This document shows positions 1 to 11,479 of a DNA stretch of 64,000 bases, in pieces. The stretch is from Ceratothoa steindachneri. Lineage: Eukaryota; Arthropoda; Malacostraca; Isopoda; Cymothoidae. Where the stretch lies: contig OZ018321.1 in the NCBI GenBank assembly GCA_963969495.1, forward strand, positions 131,844,293-131,908,292, written 5' to 3'. Numbering within the stretch: position 1 is the stretch's first letter; every line of letters begins with the position of its first letter. Made by a program: the position numbers and the translations under genes. The notes beneath the pieces are model-generated. The model worked only from the letters and a program-made list of their open reading frames with translations. It was not told the origin of the DNA and did no database searches.

Positions 1-410
1 GGACAGCGATACGACTAGGTCTCAGAGCGGTGAGCTTAGGTGGGGAAGAAGCTTAGCTACACCGTCCGTCTCTATGTCCCAATAATTAAATTCAAATTTT
101 TTTTAATGTGAGTGAGAAAAGATCCGAAGTCCTCTCCTTCTTTGAACGTGGGGAGTTTAACGTAGGCTGACTGAAGGGTTTCTACTGAAATAGGTTCGAG
201 CTCATCACGATTCGATTCCAGTTCATATTAGCGAATTCTCTCACGTTCTTTGCTCTCTCTAATTTCTCTTTGTTCACGTTCGGCTCTTTCTCTAATCTCT
301 TTTTGTTCAGCTCTCTCTTTTCTCTCTTCTTTGTGTACATAAGTGACAAGGTCTTTGGCACTTAAACCGAGAGATTCTCTCTGGAGTTTAAATCTCTCGA
401 AAGAAGACAT
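1..410 (-). pseudogene. Ty3/gypsy gag, N-terminal remnant (runs off the window start)
   Basis: The minus-strand reading begins with ATG at 410 and gives MSSFERFKLQRESLGLSAKD, clearly homologous to the gag start of the full gypsy element at 22393 (MSSFERFHQHRQTFGLASKE). A charged, Glu/Arg-rich stretch follows, typical of the coiled-coil N-terminal part of these Gag proteins. After a frame change, 1-105 on the same strand reads FEFNYWDIETDGVAKLLPHL, matching the WDIET...LLPLL block of the full copy. Gag forms the retrotransposon capsid. The two blocks are out of frame and a stop follows near 28, so this is a pseudogene. Its divergence from the 16.5-24 kb element suggests a different subfamily. 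The rest of the element lies outside the window. Confidence 0.75.
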
Positions 411-780
411 TTTGTTCGTAACACGGGGAATACGTTGTTCGAAAGAAAAGGGTTTTAATGGGCCTTCAGCTTGGGTCGGATGAGGCTTGGCTCACAAATT
501 ACTTGACACACGGAGGAATATGCTTGTTTAAACGCGGAAGTTTGGCTATCCAAATACTAACACTAATATAATATACGATTAAACAAAAATATAAAAATAA
601 AATAAAATGATGGAGTCTTATTCAGATTAGAAGAACTGGGACTGTAATAATCCATGGGGGATTAAAGTGACCGTGGGGAAGTTTTGTCGCCTAACAAAAT
701 TTTCCTATTAAAGGTTATCGATCCAAACACATAGAAAGCGTAAGCAAAAAATAAATATGGCAGGGTTGTTTCTTGTTTCG
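411..780. other. No gene seen; possible leader of the gag remnant
   Basis: About 370 bases with no open frame of note. By position the part next to the gag start could be the leader or LTR of the neighbouring gypsy remnant, but I see no primer-binding site or LTR end. Confidence 0.3.
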
Positions 781-1014
781 TTTTGTCTTTGCAACTCAAA
801 CGGTACTGAATACCCCGAAAGCACCCACGTATATATAAATATATCGTCTGGCCATTCCACGGTATATACTTATATACACTTTAGTCTAGTATAAAATCTG
901 TTGATCAGGTGTGTCAGGGTCTTTAAATGTTCATTGGAGAGATTTTCTAAAGGCAACCCTTTAACTTTATTGTAATTTTCAAAGCTGAGTACCGTTTGAG
1001 TTGCAAAGACAAAA
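781..1014. mobile_element. MITE-like element with 27-bp perfect inverted ends
   Basis: Bases 781-807 (TTTTGTCTTTGCAACTCAAA then CGGTACT) recur as an exact reverse complement at 988-1014. The 234-bp unit has no coding capacity, so it looks like a non-autonomous DNA transposon. The flanks show no obvious target duplication. The superfamily cannot be assigned from the termini alone. Confidence 0.7.
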
Positions 1015-1110
1015 GATTAAGAATATCACAGCATTTGCTTCACTTTGGCATGTTGAGTATTATTTTTTAAAGAGTACAGGACACTATGACCACTCTATAA
1101 TGTCTGGCAA

Positions 1111-1159
1111 AAATTTACCATTTTATCGCTAATATACGTCTCAATCAAATTAAATAATT

Positions 1160-1215
<56 letters not shown>

Positions 1216-1283
1216 AATTATTTAATTTTCTTTCGAGTTACATATTTAATTGAGACGTATATTAGCGATAAAATGGTAAATTT
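1111..1283. repeat. Large palindrome centred on a (TA)n tract
   Basis: The left arm starts AAATTTACCATTTTATCGCT and the right arm ends with its reverse complement, ending at 1283. The arms read into each other through ATTAAATAATTTTATAATAT and a (TA)n core at 1166-1211. The right arm has about 20 extra bases (around CTTTCGAGTTACATATTT). A foldback element or MITE is likely. The sequence can form a long cruciform. Confidence 0.75.
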
Positions 1284-1807
1284 GAAATAGTGACAGGTAC
1301 CAGTGCTACTATATTTTACTATATAATTATTAGGAGTAAAGATGTCGCTTTTAGCCCATCTACGTAGATTCTGGATAATCTATTTGTACGTATTTCAGGA
1401 TAGCAATTAAACTTTTCATATTATTGAAATTTTCAGAAACCAATTAGGATAAACAATATATTCCCACAGACAAATGGGTTAGATTGTAATATTTAAGCGT
1501 CACTGAAGGACAATAACCTGTATCATTGACTCTCTATGTCAAAATTGGAGAACAATAGATTTTTCTCTATGATTTACTCTATGTAAAAATGAAAAAACAA
1601 TAGATTTTGTTGTCTCATTTACTCTCTTAGTCAAAATTAGAGAACAAGAGATTCTGTTATAGTATAGTGCACGCACTATAGAAATAGAGGATGGCTTCTA
1701 ATTCTTTGTCATCTTGCGAGCAAAAGAATATAATGGGTCTTTTTTGTGTCGTTGAATTAGACAGAAGAACCTGGATTTTTGTTTTGTTTTTTTCATATTT
1801 CAATTCT
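1284..1807. other. No gene; short degenerate repeats
   Basis: AT-rich sequence without a credible open frame. Between about 1520 and 1660 the phrase TCTCTATGTCAAAATTGGAG with AACAATAGATTTT recurs roughly three times in degenerate form. Confidence 0.4.
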
Positions 1808-1938
1808 GTAAAATCTCTGTTGGTTCGTAATTCGATAAAATATTTTTGGTTCGTAATTCTATAAAATCTTTTTAGTTCGTAATTCTATAAAATCTTTTTG
1901 GTTCGTAATTCTATAAAATATTTTGGGTTCGTAATTGT
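1808..1938. repeat. 26-bp minisatellite, five units
   Basis: The word TTCGT recurs at 1824, 1850, 1876, 1902 and 1928, an exact 26-base spacing. The unit is close to GGTTCGTAATTCTATAAAAT followed by CTTTTT. No coding meaning. Confidence 0.85.
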
Positions 1939-2427
1939 GTAATTCCAGGAAATCTGTGCTTAAATTATTATATCCTCACATTTAGGGTTTCAATTCTATC
2001 CTAAGAGCAAGTTAATATTATCCAAGTTGGTGCCCAATGTTAGTGGCGTCATTGAAACTGAAATTCCTGAACCACGAGTCATTTTGAAATATAAACGATG
2101 CCATACCGTTAAGTTGATGATCTACATCAGGGGTGGTTACTCGTCGGATGGTTTAGACTCCTTGGTGGCTGCCATAGGCTATAGAAAATTCTGTTTAGGA
2201 TTTTACGTTAAACTGTAGGTCACCGCTGAGAAATAAGAGGCTTCAAGCCTCAAAAAGAATGTTGATCAGTGATTGGAATAGCAAAAGTGGTGAAAGTTTA
2301 TTGGATGAAGAGATAAAAATTAGAAATAATATGTAATAAATATGTAATAATATGTAATCTAGCCAATTAGTATTTCTTATCAGGCTCCACGTGTTTTTTT
2401 TCGATTTATGCTCTAAAAGCATAAATA
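1939..2427. other. No recognisable gene
   Basis: A 63-codon plus-strand open frame at 2027-2218 resembles nothing I recognise and has no supporting context. The rest is AT-rich sequence ahead of the mariner insertion. Confidence 0.3.
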
Positions 2428-3339
2428 TGAGGGGCGGTCAATAGGTTTTGCGAATAGGTAGGGCAAAACAGAGGAAGGGGGATGGCTGTTTGTGGGGGTG
2501 TTAGGAAAAGTTATGACAACTCCGGACCTGCAGCTGCACGCTCATGCCTCGTCTATTTAAGAAGCAGTAGCTGATCGCAGATCGTCAGTCACAAATTTTT
2601 CAACAATGGAGAAGGTTGAGCACCGCGCAGTGATCAAATTTTTGACCAAGGAAGGCAAGAATGCAAAAGAGATCCATGAACGCATGGTTGCAGTGTACAC
2701 CGACACCGCCCCTTCCTATGCAACCATTGCTCCTGGAATAGGGAGTTCCGGCATGGTCGTGAGTTCCTTGAAGATGACTCCCGTCAGACGTGACCAACGA
2801 GGACAATGTGGCCCGTGTCGAGAGGATGATCCTCGAAAATCGACGGGTGAAGGTCGAAGAAATCGAGCGAGAACTCGGAATATCACATGAAAGTGTTATC
2901 AACATCACCCATGACAATTTGGTCATGACTAAGGCCCGTTGGGTCCCAAGAAACCTCACGCCCCATTATCGACTTCAACGTCGTCGAAGTCAACAAGGTT
3001 AGAATTGCACAAGATGTCCTGCGTGAGTGTGAATTCGAGGAGCTCGACCAACCCCACTACAGTCCAGATCTGGCCCCTAACGACTACTTTTTATTCCGCC
3101 AGCTCAAGGCTTCACTGCTTGGACGCCGGTTTGGGGACGATGAAGATGTCCAGCTCACCGTCCAGGAGTGGATTGAACAGCATTCGGGAGATTTCTGGTT
3201 TTCGGGAATTCGAAGCCTGAGGGACAAGTGGCCCAAGCGCATTGAAGTCGAGGGTAGTTATATTGAAAAATAATAAAACATTTTTCCTCATATCTCGTTT
3301 TCTTATATCCGAATTGCAAAACTTATTGACCGCCCCTCG
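2428..3339 (+). mobile_element. mariner element, internally deleted
   Basis: Inverted ends of about 28 bp bound the unit. The left end is GAGGGGCGGTCAATAGGTTT at 2429 onward, and the right end at 3311-3338 is its near-perfect reverse complement. TA dinucleotides at 2426-2427 and 3340-3341 fit the TA target duplication of the Tc1/mariner superfamily. At about 0.9 kb it is shorter than the usual 1.3 kb because the middle of the transposase gene is missing. Its fragment relative lies at 11173. Confidence 0.9.
2606..3273 (+). pseudogene. mariner transposase (SETMAR-type), broken
   Basis: This would be the cut-and-paste transposase acting on the flanking inverted ends. ATG at 2606 opens an N-terminal helix-turn-helix block (RAVIKFLTKEGKNAKEIHER). 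After frame changes the second DNA-binding block appears at 2790-2960 (NEDNVARVERMILENRRVKV, then ELGISHESV). After the linker MTKARWVPRNLT about 100 residues are missing, which removes the first two catalytic aspartates (the GDETW and QDNAP motifs of the family). The C-terminal part resumes near 2980, with YSPDLAPNDYFLF retaining the third aspartate, and ends in GSYIEK and a stop at 3273. An AATAAA follows at 3272-3277. Frameshifts and the deletion make it inactive. Confidence 0.88.
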
Positions 3340-3341
3340 TA

Positions 3342-4282
3342 CTTCAATGAGGGTTCTACCCACCATCCTTAAAAAATATTAAACCGATCAAGTGAAGTTA
3401 TATTTCCAACTACATAGTGGAGTTTTCATGAAACATAGATGACCTTTAGGTTATGTACATTCCAAGGGAGAACCCCAACCAGGAGATACTTTTCTTTATC
3501 GATCTGAAAACCGAGTACCTCTGCAAATGCTCAGAGGCACAAGTGAGCGAACGAGACGCAGTTTCGTGGAAATCTTAATTCTTAAGAGTGGTATCAGCAT
3601 CAACAAAGGAAAGCCATTCACTTCCTAACAAGTTTGCGTAAAAAAGATTTCTAAGAAACCTCATCTCATTCTATCTATGAGCTAGATACGGAGTGATATA
3701 CCTTATTTGGGTAATAGAGTGGAAAAAATATTTGATGCCACAAATACTCGTATCTTTGAAACCTGGAGATGAAACCATTCCATACAAAGGTTGCCATTGG
3801 TAACATCCAGCCTGGCATCGAGACTTTAATCTACATGTCACTATAACATACTTCAGTTATTTATGACTTTATATTCAACCTTTGACATCTACGATGTTCA
3901 TTGCTAAGTGAATTTAGTTATAGGTTTAGGTAAAAGATGCTGGCTAACACGCAACCACACACAAGTTTTAGCAGCGCTTGCGTAATCATGCATCAGCATA
4001 CAACTCTGTTCATTCTTTCTCCAAACAATCACGGTATGATTCATGCCACCTCCCCACGTTACACCTTTTTAAAATAATAAAATTATCGGATATAAATGAT
4101 ATGCACTTTTTCTCAATTTATTTCATTTGAACAATTCAAGTTACCTTTTATTCCATGGTTTATGACTCAGCCAAGTGAAAACAGTGATTCCGATTACAAC
4201 GAAGTTAAACCACATCGGGTCTGGTCATTCGATAGATGAAATCCAAGTTCAGGTCATATGCAGGGTGGCTGTCATGCGATGT
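3342..4282. other. No gene seen
   Basis: About 940 bases of mixed composition with stops in all frames. No repeat, RNA gene or transposon end was recognised. Confidence 0.4.
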
Positions 4283-4812
4283 AAATTTCCATAGTTTTGA
4301 CTACACCTTAATCAGTAGGTCCCATAAAAAGAAATAAGAGGCACCTCAAATAAGTGCAGATAATTACCATTAATGGGGTTTTAATGGGTTTTAGATTTCC
4401 ATGGTTTGGATAGCACTTTAATCAGTTGATCCCCTAAAATAAAATAAGAGGCATCTCAAAAAGTGTAGAAAATTACCTTTAATAGGGTTTATATTTGCAT
4501 GGTTTGGATTGCACTTTAATGGGTTTTAATGGGTTGTAATGTTATTTTTAGATTTCCATAGTTCGTTTTGCACGTTAATCAGTTGGTCCCCTAAAAAGAA
4601 ATAAGAGACATCTCTAATAAGTGCAGATAATGGGTGTTTAAAATCTTTACGAATTTTTTTCTTCTGTTCTTAATCATGGGTTTCGAAATTAGATGGAATA
4701 TATAAAGAAACAAAATCCTAGGTTTTTTCTTTTCCAGATAGGACGTGAGGATATTTGAAATCCCTCTTGTTTCTTTTTAGGGGACCAATTGATAACGTGG
4801 GATCCGAACCAT
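4283..4812. repeat. Three degenerate direct copies plus one inverted copy of a ~100-bp unit
   Basis: A unit containing ATTTCCATGGTTTGGAT, TTAATCAGTTGGTCCCCTAA and AAATAAGAGGCATCTC occurs three times. The word AATAAGAG falls near 4331, 4444 and 4601. A reverse-complement piece with GTTTCTTTTTAGGGGACCAA lies at 4768-4812. It may be a foldback element. No coding capacity. Confidence 0.6.
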
Positions 4813-6021
4813 AAAAACATATAAACACAGCAAAACTATTAAAAAACAATTAAAACCATTAAAAAAAACATTCTACTCATAACTCCTACTAAGGCTTTCG
4901 TGGCATGCCGAACTCAACGGAAGTAAGTGCGTTCCCTCCCGTTACCATTGTTTGTACGAGGTTCTGCGGCTATATATCTTTCACACATATTCACAATTTC
5001 ACCACTTTGCTTAGAGAGCTTTCCTTAAAAAAGTTATGTGTGATACGCTTCTTTGTTTCATTTTTAGTAGCCCATCTGGCGACTTCCTACTAGTGGGAAA
5101 GCCGTAATCAAGCTACAACTTAAGAATTAGCTTGATTAAAAAAAATTCCAAAACTCAAATAACAAAGAAACAAAAAAACAAAGGCAAAGAAACAAGAAAA
5201 AACGCAAGAAGAAGAAGAAAACACGCTCCGTTGTCAGGCGCCTCGTTGGTATATCATGTTCTATTTTGCTGAAAAACAAAACAAAACCCGTTTTGTCTTC
5301 ATAAAATGATCCTCATTTATCAATTTTTTTCTGAAAGAAGTTTAGTAAACAAGAAGTTATGAAAAGTATTTATATTGTTTTCTTTCATTTTAAATTTACG
5401 CTTCTAAGAGTTTTTTTTTCATTTTTATAAAGGAATTATTTAAATTTTCTCTATCATTTTAGTCTCAAACTTAATTTTTCTATTTAATGGGAGATATTAT
5501 TTATTCAAGGAGTCAATGAAAAGCAATAAAATTTACCATTAATTCGTTATGTCAAACAGAGAGAACAAGAGTTTTTGTTATGGTATCCACCTCGTTGGAG
5601 AACCAACCTATAAGGTATCAAGAAGGGAGATTCTCCATCGCCTTCAGGAAGCATCTAAGGAATTCAGATGGAAAGTGAATGAGATTGTACGAGTAACATG
5701 GGGCTGGAAAAAGAAGCGTATGAGGAAGCCGCATTCATTGCAGCCAAAGTGATTAAATGAAGTTACAAGTTTGGTCCAAATCAGTTCCTTCTTGGTCCAT
5801 ATTTGGTTGACTCTATAAAGCGGTGAAAAGGCAACTCGGGCGCCATTCTGTTGTTTTCAGAAAGGAATATTGCCATTGAACGAGTTTCAAAGCTTGTCCC
5901 TCGGGATCCTTGCCTCCTTTACCCCTTGGGGACACCAAACATATTTTACCGACCTGATAACATCTTTAATAAGAAAAAAGTAATGAATGAAATAGCGAAT
6001 CAGATGAAGGTTTCAGCACAC

Positions 6022-6022
<1 letters not shown>
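4813..6022. other. No recognisable gene
   Basis: Includes an A-rich purine tract at 5140-5222. Two short open frames (5549-5752, 67 codons; 5851-6020, running into the (TA)n) have no family I recognise and no promoter or splice context, so I do not call them genes. Confidence 0.35.

Positions 6023-6071
<49 letters not shown>
6023..6071. repeat. (TA)n microsatellite
   Basis: Uninterrupted TA dinucleotides for about 49 bases. Confidence 0.95.
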
Positions 6072-6073
<2 letters not shown>

Positions 6074-7670
6074 TTAGAAGATATCACTTTGACTAGATAT
6101 TTATATGATGCAAGAAATAAACCACAATATTTGGATCCAATTTTTTCTTAACAGAACCTATTTCGACTTTCGCCATTCCTAACTGTGTACTGAAAAGTAT
6201 GATTTGCGACTCTATATAAAGGAAGATAATCAAACTAAACTAAATTAAAACAATGTAAATGTAATGAAAGATATAAATATGTGTATTGTAAGGGAGGTAA
6301 CTTTTAATCCCGGTAAATGACCGATTCTGGCGGTTATAAATATCTTGAACACTGTCACCCAATCCATTTATAAGCCGCCAGTATCGGTTTATCATGATTC
6401 CGTTGTAGATTTTCATAATTGGATCGATAATTTTTACTACCGTCTAATTTAGTGTGAACTACGAATTTAGATACTTTACATTTATTAGAACAGCATCCAG
6501 ATCGTTATCATGAATTAGAAAGAGTAGCGGGCCCATGACGAAGCCCTGCAGAACTCCTTATTGTCTCAAAGTTTCCACTTTAACAATATTTTCGATGAGC
6601 TTTAGTTCTTAACTAGGTATATCCTGAAATGGGGAGAATTTTTTTTTTAACTTTACAACCAAATCCAATTAGCACTCATTGATATACAAATCTAAACCCG
6701 GAATGAGATGAGATCCTTATTTAGGAGAGTGTCACTCACATGTATATATAAAATAATAGAAGCAATCCATTGTTTTGGATATAAAATGGAAATAAATCAT
6801 TGCTAAATATATTTGAAAAGAGAATGATGAGGAAAGATGGAAGAAAAACCCGAGCTGGTATGAATGTCTGTATTGAAGTTTTGCTCGTCATCACAGTGAG
6901 AGTGTTGAGTGGATCAGTAACGCTTGATTTGGTTATTAAGTTCTCCGGGCACATAAAAGTTTGTCCAATCAGAGAACATGATGCCTGCGGCAATGTCGAG
7001 GTCATAGTCACTTTTGATGAAGCCCACATGCCTGAACTTTCTTAGCTGAATCATCCTTGCACAGTTTTCTTAGAAATTGCTATTAGAACGAATCTCACTT
7101 TAACTTCAGGATGCGGTGAATTTCACTTTTTCATGACCAGATTTAAGCACACATTAGATGGAAGGATTTTCTTGTGCTCACAGCAAAGCGTGCCAATATA
7201 TCAGTATTTGTTGCTTCGTTTACAACATACAGCTTTATTATATGACGAAACTGGTTCGTCGGTTACATTTCTTTAACAGTAGTGAGAGAAATTGGGAATT
7301 TTAACTCGTCTATCACCTCTATTTTATCGCCGCCCCACTGGCAGGATGAGGACAATGCGTTCCTTTTGAGTCAACATCGTTGCGCAACTGTATTAGAGAT
7401 CCCTCTTTTTCCCGTCTAGTGTGTGACTTCCGTTTACATAGCCTATGTCTCTATGATGCTAGCACCCAAACTTGAATCAAATCACCTCAGTATAATACAG
7501 ATGATACAAAAAATGCCTTCACCCTTGCCAGGAAATAGGCCCCCTCAACACCTTCAATAAACTATTTAACCTGATCTAGCTCCATAATCACTATCTAGAG
7601 CGCAAAACACAATTTCTTCATAATACGCGCAATCCGAGCCTCCCTCCCCAAACCTGCTATTATATGCAAG
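6072..7670. other. No recognisable gene
   Basis: Overlapping open frames on both strands at 6736-7045 (97 codons minus, 81 codons plus) match no family known to me. The remainder is open to stops in every frame. No transposon ends were found. Confidence 0.35.
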
Positions 7671-7920
7671 CCCTTCCTCGAAGCATGCTCAAAACTACAT
7701 GAAACTACACAAAAATATCCCTTCCTCGAAACATGCTCAAAACTACATGAAACTACACAAAAATATCCCTTCCTCGAAACATGCTCAAAACTACATGAAA
7801 CTACACAAAAATATCCCTTCCTCGAAACATGCTCAAAACTACATGAAACTACACAAAAATATCCCCTCCTCGAAACATGCTCTAAACTACATGAAACTAC
7901 ATAAAAATATCCCTTCCTCG
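7671..7920. repeat. 48-bp tandem repeat, five units
   Basis: Units start at 7671, 7719, 7767, 7815 and 7863, with a partial unit at 7911. Each contains CCCTTCCTCGAAACATGCTC and AAAACTACATGAAACTACAC followed by AAAAATAT. Because 48 is divisible by three, both strands stay open. The plus frame repeats a 16-residue phrase (MKLHKNIPSSKHAQNY) and the minus frame repeats another. Nothing upstream supports a real protein, so I treat it as a minisatellite. Confidence 0.85.
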
Positions 7921-10900
7921 GAACAAAGACTACCATTATCCACGAAATAATTTGCACAGATACAAACACATAGCAAAGCATCCAATCTCTGAGCCAAAGT
8001 CACCTTCTCAACGCCATTATAACACAGATCAACCATGGAAAAAATCCCTACCATTTCACAAACTAGTCGTTCTGGCAAGGCTCCTGTGCGATCACCACTC
8101 AAAACTTAAAAGATAAAACCATTAGAGTGGACTGATCATTACTTCCGCTGCCACTAAGACCAAGATCTAACTCAACACATGTTGACATGTCCAACGCTCT
8201 CAAAAATAGCAAAAAACTAGAGATACACTAAAATAAAGACCCGTAGAGGTAGGTGTGAAGATAGTAGAGGTGAAAAAGCAGCCCGTAGGGCAAGTGGCGA
8301 TGTTAGTGGAAGTGAAAAGAAGCCCTAAGACTAAGTATTGAATTTAGTGGAAGTGAATATGTGTTGATTATACATAGGTCTAAAGAAAGAGTTAGGAAGA
8401 AACCTTTTAAAAAACTAGCCGAGGTGTTTTTTGTTTCTTACTTTTTATTTTTTCTGATTTTTTTGTTTTCTTTCTTTTCCTTTATTTGTTTTTATTTTAT
8501 TTTCTTATCATTCTTTTCTTTATTTTTTGCTTTTCATTCTTCTTAATAATAAATAATAACCTATGGCTAAACATTAAAATAATAAAAAATAGGAACTTTG
8601 GTATAAAATCATCTTCATGATGCTTTGGAGTATGATACATTGGGACAACATGTAAAAGCTGCATAGTATTTGGTTATTTTTTAAAAATAGAGGATGTCCT
8701 TATTGTATAACATATGCAATTAAATTTAACCAACAGGAAAGAAAAAAGAGAGATTCCTAGTAAATTGGTATTTCTAGAATTCCGTCTTTTTTTCTCTCTA
8801 CTATAGGATAAAATCTTATTTGTGGCTCCCCACACACGGCAGTTGCGAGTCTTTATCCATTTCATTGCATAATTATTTAAAAATGGAACTTAAATGGACT
8901 CAAGTTGATGCATCCTACAATAACAAACGCCAGACATCGATTTCTTTGTTTTCCATTTTGAATATTAATTTGGGGGCACAAAATCAAAGACCACGGTAAC
9001 AAATGACCACGATTATTGTGTTGAACCCTTTGTTAACGTCTCACGTTTTTTTTAACTGACCTCAACTGGCAACTGCCATCAAAAGCGAAAAACTTGAAAT
9101 TAACGTCTCAGGAAGATACAAGATTCTACTTAGGAGTTTGTTCCTGTATACAAACCTTTTTCGAAATCCGTGGAATCTTTCAAAGCCACGATTTGTGCTT
9201 GTGAGATTTGGCATTGTTACACTTTTTTTATTTATTCATTTATTTGTTCTACCTTAACATTCATTTACTAGCTTGTAAACGCCCTCTTTGGTTCATCTTT
9301 TTTGTGGGGAGAGGGGCGTCAAACATCCGTTCTCGACATTTTTCTCTATCTGTCTGTGGATTAGACTTTTGTTAGTTTGTGATTTGGGAGAAAAAAGAAT
9401 ATGAGAGAATGCTTGAGAGAAGGAGGTGTAATCACGGGAATAGGACAAGAGTTGAAAAAATTAATGCGATATTGAGTATTTTAAGGGTTGTATGTGTGTG
9501 GTAGATGTATAAGGAGAAAGTGACATGCTGTGTGGTAGAAGTTAAAGAAGAAGCGAAATGCTGTGGTGTTGTGTGGTAAAAGTAGAAGACATTAAAATCA
9601 TGTGGTGCTGTATGGTAGAAGTAGAAGGAAAAAGCAAAATGCTGTGTTAGAATGATGTAAAACGTGTAAAGGAGAGAGAGAACAAACGAGAAGAAAGAGG
9701 TCGAGAGAATAAAATTACTTAAACGGATTAAAAGCTTGTCATGAGAAAAGAAAGAAACTGATGAAGGAGAGCATGTTTAAAAGGTGTAGAAAAAATAAAT
9801 GCGAAGGAAGGCCCCCAAAAGAAGGAATAATAAATAAAAATATAGCAATGCCAAACCTTCAACCTCACAGAAGTGGTTTGGAGGATATATTGCCGACATT
9901 TGCCACACACCCATTGTAATTCCAGTTTTATTCAATTGCATTTCCCTGGCAATCGCGTTTGGCACTGCCCAGTAACAAAGGGAGATGCCATCTAGTAGAA
10001 ATTATATTTTCAGTAAGCGACGTCGAGTTTCAATTAATGAGACTCTTCAGGCCTCTGAAGCGCGAGTGAGAAAAAGGAGACTGATGCATACAAGAGAACG
10101 ATGGAAAAGTAGGATAATTAAATGATTTGTATAAAATAAGATATATCTGCTGGCTAAAAAACATACATATTTAAGTAATCTTGGCTTTCTGTTAACCTAA
10201 AGAAATGATGTTTGAGCATAATTCACAACAAAGACTTGTCTCACAGGATTTTAAATTTGAAACTGATATTATTTATCCTCTGCTTACAATTTACAAAAAG
10301 TAAAATTCGGATTCTGTCAAATTTAATGATCAATTGAACTATTGTCCTTTTAATAACTGATCCGAGTGGTGTTTTTTTTACAAAGTTATGTTTCGTTGCA
10401 CCCATTATTGCCAATTCCACGCTATGATTGCAATATCCTGTCCTTTATTTCACATTCAGTATATTTTTCGCCCAATCACGATAGATTTCGTTTTTCGGCA
10501 ACACCCAAATTGAATAACACTCTATCTAGAAAATGATTTTGTTTTTAACATAATGGGGCTAGGGGGATCATCACATATAAGGCGCCAAAAGTAAATTTGG
10601 ATGATAATTCATCCAATTCTTGGCCTAGAATACCTGGTTACCTCAAATTCCGGATGTACAAAAGATTCCTAATGGATTATTCGATTTGAAATTTGCTGTA
10701 AAACTAAGTTTTCTTAGGCAGCACGCTTCATCCTTCAGCAGAACAAATATATCTTAACATACAGATGTCTTAACATTTCCTTTTATACAAAATGAGAGAA
10801 GAGAAAATAACTTCAAACAAGATAAATATCATGGAGGCAATCTTCATAAGAACAGGTTGATTCTTGCTAAGGTTCAAGTGATGCCTATTTGGGATGTGAT

Positions 10901-11007
10901 AAGGGACATAACCAAAGGATTAAATTCGAAATTCCCTTTTGACAGATTAAAGTTTGGAGAGAAACGATTAGTACGAATTCAGCTACCTGTTGCATAACTC
11001 AGTCATT

Positions 11008-11010
<3 letters not shown>
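7921..11010. other. No gene; AT-rich with a degenerate repeat
   Basis: About 3.1 kb without a credible coding region. A thymine-rich plus-strand frame at 8361-8546 is low complexity. Between 9490 and 9650 a loose ~50-base repeat around TGTGGTAGAAGTAGAAG with AAATGCTGTG occurs about four times. Confidence 0.4.

Positions 11011-11093
<83 letters not shown>
11011..11093. repeat. (TA)n microsatellite
   Basis: 83 bases of TA dinucleotides. It ends about 80 bases before the mariner fragment. Confidence 0.95.
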
Positions 11094-11096
<3 letters not shown>

Positions 11097-11172
11097 CGAA
11101 GAAAGAGATATCGAGTAAGATTTTGTTTAAAGGAGTTGTGTGAAACGAAAGTTATCTGGAAATATCAATGCG

Positions 11173-11360
11173 CTGGAATAGGGAGTTCCGCCATGGTCGT
11201 GAGTCCCTTGAAGATGACCCCCGTCACACGTGACCACCGAGGACAATGTGGCCCGTGTGGAGAGGATGCTCCTCTAAAATCGACGGGTAAAGGTCGAATA
11301 AATCGAGCGAGAACTTGGAATATCACATGGAAGTGTCATCAACATCATCCAGGACACCGG
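11173..11360 (+). pseudogene. mariner transposase fragment
   Basis: This stretch is nearly the same sequence as 2732-2915 of the mariner above; both contain GGAATAGGGAGTTCCG, TGGTCGTGAGT and GAGGACAATGTGGCCCGTGT. It covers the second DNA-binding segment only. No inverted ends flank it, so it is a scrap left by deletion or gene conversion. It shows that this mariner family is repeated locally. Confidence 0.8.
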
Positions 11361-11479
11361 TATTTTATTCCTAGACATTTACTGTAGTACAATCATGAAC
11401 ACTATAAACACCACACGTAACCTTTGACATCACGCAAGACATACACATACATTAAACACCACATTCTCCATTCAAACAC

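Noticed and set aside
5549..5752. 67-codon frame with a charged C-terminus
   Set aside because: No family recognised and no supporting context; length is within chance expectation.
7671..7920. Regular 48-bp repeats as a CRISPR array
   Set aside because: Units are contiguous without unique spacers and the window is eukaryotic.
8361..8546. Phe/Ser-rich 61-codon frame as a membrane peptide
   Set aside because: It is a T-rich low-complexity tract; hydrophobicity follows from composition.
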